A stretch of DNA of 64,000 bases, from assembly GCF_003231305.1 (NCBI RefSeq), contig NZ_QKVM01000027.1, positions 16,181 to 80,180 on the forward strand, in the 5' to 3' direction. The position numbers and the translations under genes are program-made. Below the pieces are notes generated by a model, which had not been told where the DNA came from, made no database searches, and saw only the letters and a program-made list of their open reading frames with translations. The stretch comes from Pseudomonas sichuanensis (lineage in GTDB: Bacteria; Pseudomonadota; Gammaproteobacteria; Pseudomonadales; Pseudomonadaceae). Shown in pieces: positions 62,847-64,000 of this stretch. Each line of letters begins with the position of its first letter. The first letter of the stretch is position 1.

Positions 62847-63866
62847 ATGTCTCGCATCGGCTCGCGTACCACAGGTCGTCCCACTCTGGCGGAAGTCGCC
62901 AGGCTTTCCGGGGTATCCCCGATTACCGCTTCCCGCGCCCTGCGCGGCGTCATCACTGTCGCCCCGGAACTGGTGGCCAAGGTCATGGCGGCAGCGGCCA
63001 GCCTGGGCTACGTTGCCAACCCGGCGGCGCGGGCCTTGGCCTCGGCGCGCAGCCAATCGGTGGTGGTGCTGATTCCGTCATTGTCGAACCAGTTGTTCAT
63101 CGACACCCTCGAAGCCATTCACGAGGTCATGCGCCCGCGCGGCCTGGAGGTGCTGATCGGCAACTATCACTACGATATTGCCGAGGAAGAGAACCTGATT
63201 CGCAACTATCTCGCCTATCAACCTTGCGGCATGTTGCTCACGGGTTTCGAGCGCAGTGAGGGTGCGCGGCAGTTGCTGGCGGCCAGCCATGTGCCTTGTG
63301 TGCACATGATGGAGCTGGGCGGTGAAGCGGGGGCGCTGTCGGTCGGGTTCTCCCAGCACCAGGCCGGGCGTGCGGCGGCGCAGCATCTGATTGCGCGTGG
63401 GCGGCGGCGCCTGGGGTTCATCGCGGCGCAACTGGACCCGCGGGTGATGCAGCGGGCCGAGGGCTTCCGTCAGGCCTTGGCGGAGGCTGGGTTGCAGGCG
63501 CCGGAGCTGGAGATGCTCGACCCGCAGCCTTCGTCGATCGGTTTGGGCGGTGAGTTGTTCAGCCGTTTGCTGGCGCAGGCGCCGGATGTGGATGGGATCT
63601 TCTTCTGTAACGATGACCTGGCGCAGGGGGCGGTGCTGCAGGCGCTGCGTGAGGGGGTCGCGGTGCCGGGGCGGGTGGCGATGATTGGGTTCAACGATTT
63701 GCCGGCTTCGGCGCATATGGTGCCGCCGTTGACGTCGATTCGTACGCCGCGGGCGGCGGTTGGGCGGGGGGCGGCGCAGGCGTTGCTGGCGATGCTTGAT
63801 GGTAAGCGGGCGGTGACTGAGCAGCAGGATCTGGGGTTTGAGTTGATGCAGCGGGAGAGTTCTTGA
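62847..63866 (+). CDS. gnuR: LacI-family gluconate regulator
   Basis: 339 residues. The LacI helix-turn-helix is PTLAEVARLSGVSPITASRA, followed by a periplasmic-binding-protein-like effector domain (QSVVVLIPSLSNQLFIDTLE, then DGIFFCNDDLAQGAVLQALR and MIGFNDLPASAHMVPPLTSI). It should repress gnuK, gntP and itself and be released by gluconate or 6-phosphogluconate, as known for GnuR/GntR in pseudomonads. It is divergent from gnuK. Confidence 0.9.
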   Translation: MSRIGSRTTGRPTLAEVARLSGVSPITASRALRGVITVAPELVAKVMAAAASLGYVANPAARALASARSQSVVVLIPSLSNQLFIDTLEAIHEVMRPRGLEVLIGNYHYDIAEEENLIRNYLAYQPCGMLLTGFERSEGARQLLAASHVPCVHMMELGGEAGALSVGFSQHQAGRAAAQHLIARGRRRLGFIAAQLDPRVMQRAEGFRQALAEAGLQAPELEMLDPQPSSIGLGGELFSRLLAQAPDVDGIFFCNDDLAQGAVLQALREGVAVPGRVAMIGFNDLPASAHMVPPLTSIRTPRAAVGRGAAQALLAMLDGKRAVTEQQDLGFELMQRESS

Positions 63867-63893
63867 TCGTTGGTGTGGTTTGATTCGGACTGA

Positions 63894-63942
63894 GGATGTT
63901 GGATGTTGGATGTTGGATGTTGGATGTTGGATGTTGGGTGTT
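63894..63942. repeat. 7-bp tandem repeat (GGATGTT)
   Basis: Six perfect copies of GGATGTT (63894-63935) and one imperfect GGGTGTT (63936-63942), 28 bases after the gnuR stop in an AT-rich stretch. A minus-strand open frame here (63470-63988) reads a repetitive PTSNIQH string and overlaps gnuR; it is not called as a gene. Confidence 0.85.
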
Positions 63943-64000
63943 GAATTGTTTGTTTGGTGATTGATTTGTTTTTATAAGGTATGCGCATTCATTAGCTTTA

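Noticed and set aside
63470..63988. Minus-strand frame with repeated PTSNIQH residues
   Set aside because: It is the translation of the GGATGTT tandem repeat plus antisense gnuR; no start signal.

Overview
The window is chromosomal DNA of a fluorescent Pseudomonas, most probably of the P. putida group. The evidence is the high GC content, the many Pseudomonas-type REP palindromes (about ten), the muxABC-opmB efflux operon, a D-lysine to pipecolate locus (amaC, dpkA, amaD with its ABC transporter) and a gnuR-gnuK-gntP gluconate unit. I see no rRNA, tRNA, CRISPR array, IS transposase or prophage. The only recombinase is a lone tyrosine recombinase at 50.65-51.57 kb. These statements rest on reading protein motifs and gene order; no database search was run.

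Layout. 0-4.3 kb: a partial START-domain gene, (S)-ureidoglycine aminohydrolase, a flavin monooxygenase and a sulfonate-type binding protein, all on the minus strand, with a composite palindromic repeat between the last two. 4.5-12.2 kb: a beta-propeller protein, two methyltransferases, an EamA exporter, a quinone oxidoreductase with a LysR regulator, a small secreted protein, a DUF998 membrane protein and a FadR-type regulator. 12.3-17.8 kb: pirin, DoxX and ferric-reductase-like membrane proteins, then a sensor kinase/response regulator pair divergent from a DUF2790 gene that overlaps a thioredoxin-like gene. 17.8-22.5 kb: a GlxA-type AraC regulator, RidA, an acetyltransferase and a PAS-GGDEF-EAL protein with a perfect CRP/Vfr-type site upstream.

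22.5-30.4 kb is the D-lysine region: a minus-strand run of regulator, binding protein, two permeases, FAD oxidase (amaD) and ATPase, facing dpkA and amaC on the plus strand. D-lysine would be imported, oxidised or transaminated to a keto acid that cyclises to piperideine-2-carboxylate, and reduced by DpkA to L-pipecolate. 30.7-41.9 kb: an amino-acid permease, tpx, then muxA-muxB-muxC-opmB with 4-base overlaps. 41.9-52.9 kb: a second copy of the composite repeat, a binding protein, a hydrolase, a small lipoprotein, a MHYT-GGDEF-EAL protein, a DUF1652 gene, an aruH-like transaminase overlapping a DUF1345 gene tail to tail, nnrS, the recombinase and a diguanylate cyclase.

53.0-60.1 kb is the most unusual part. 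A two-gene pseudopilus unit (gspG, gspF) is divergent from a lytic transglycosylase gene. Two tandem paralogous histidine kinases and one sigma54-dependent response regulator follow. I find sigma54-type promoter sequences before the transglycosylase gene, before the second kinase and, less perfectly, before gspG, so the region looks like a self-contained sigma54 regulon that remodels the envelope. 60.2-64.0 kb: a small secreted protein, gntP, gnuK and gnuR with three matching operators, and a 7-bp tandem repeat at the end.
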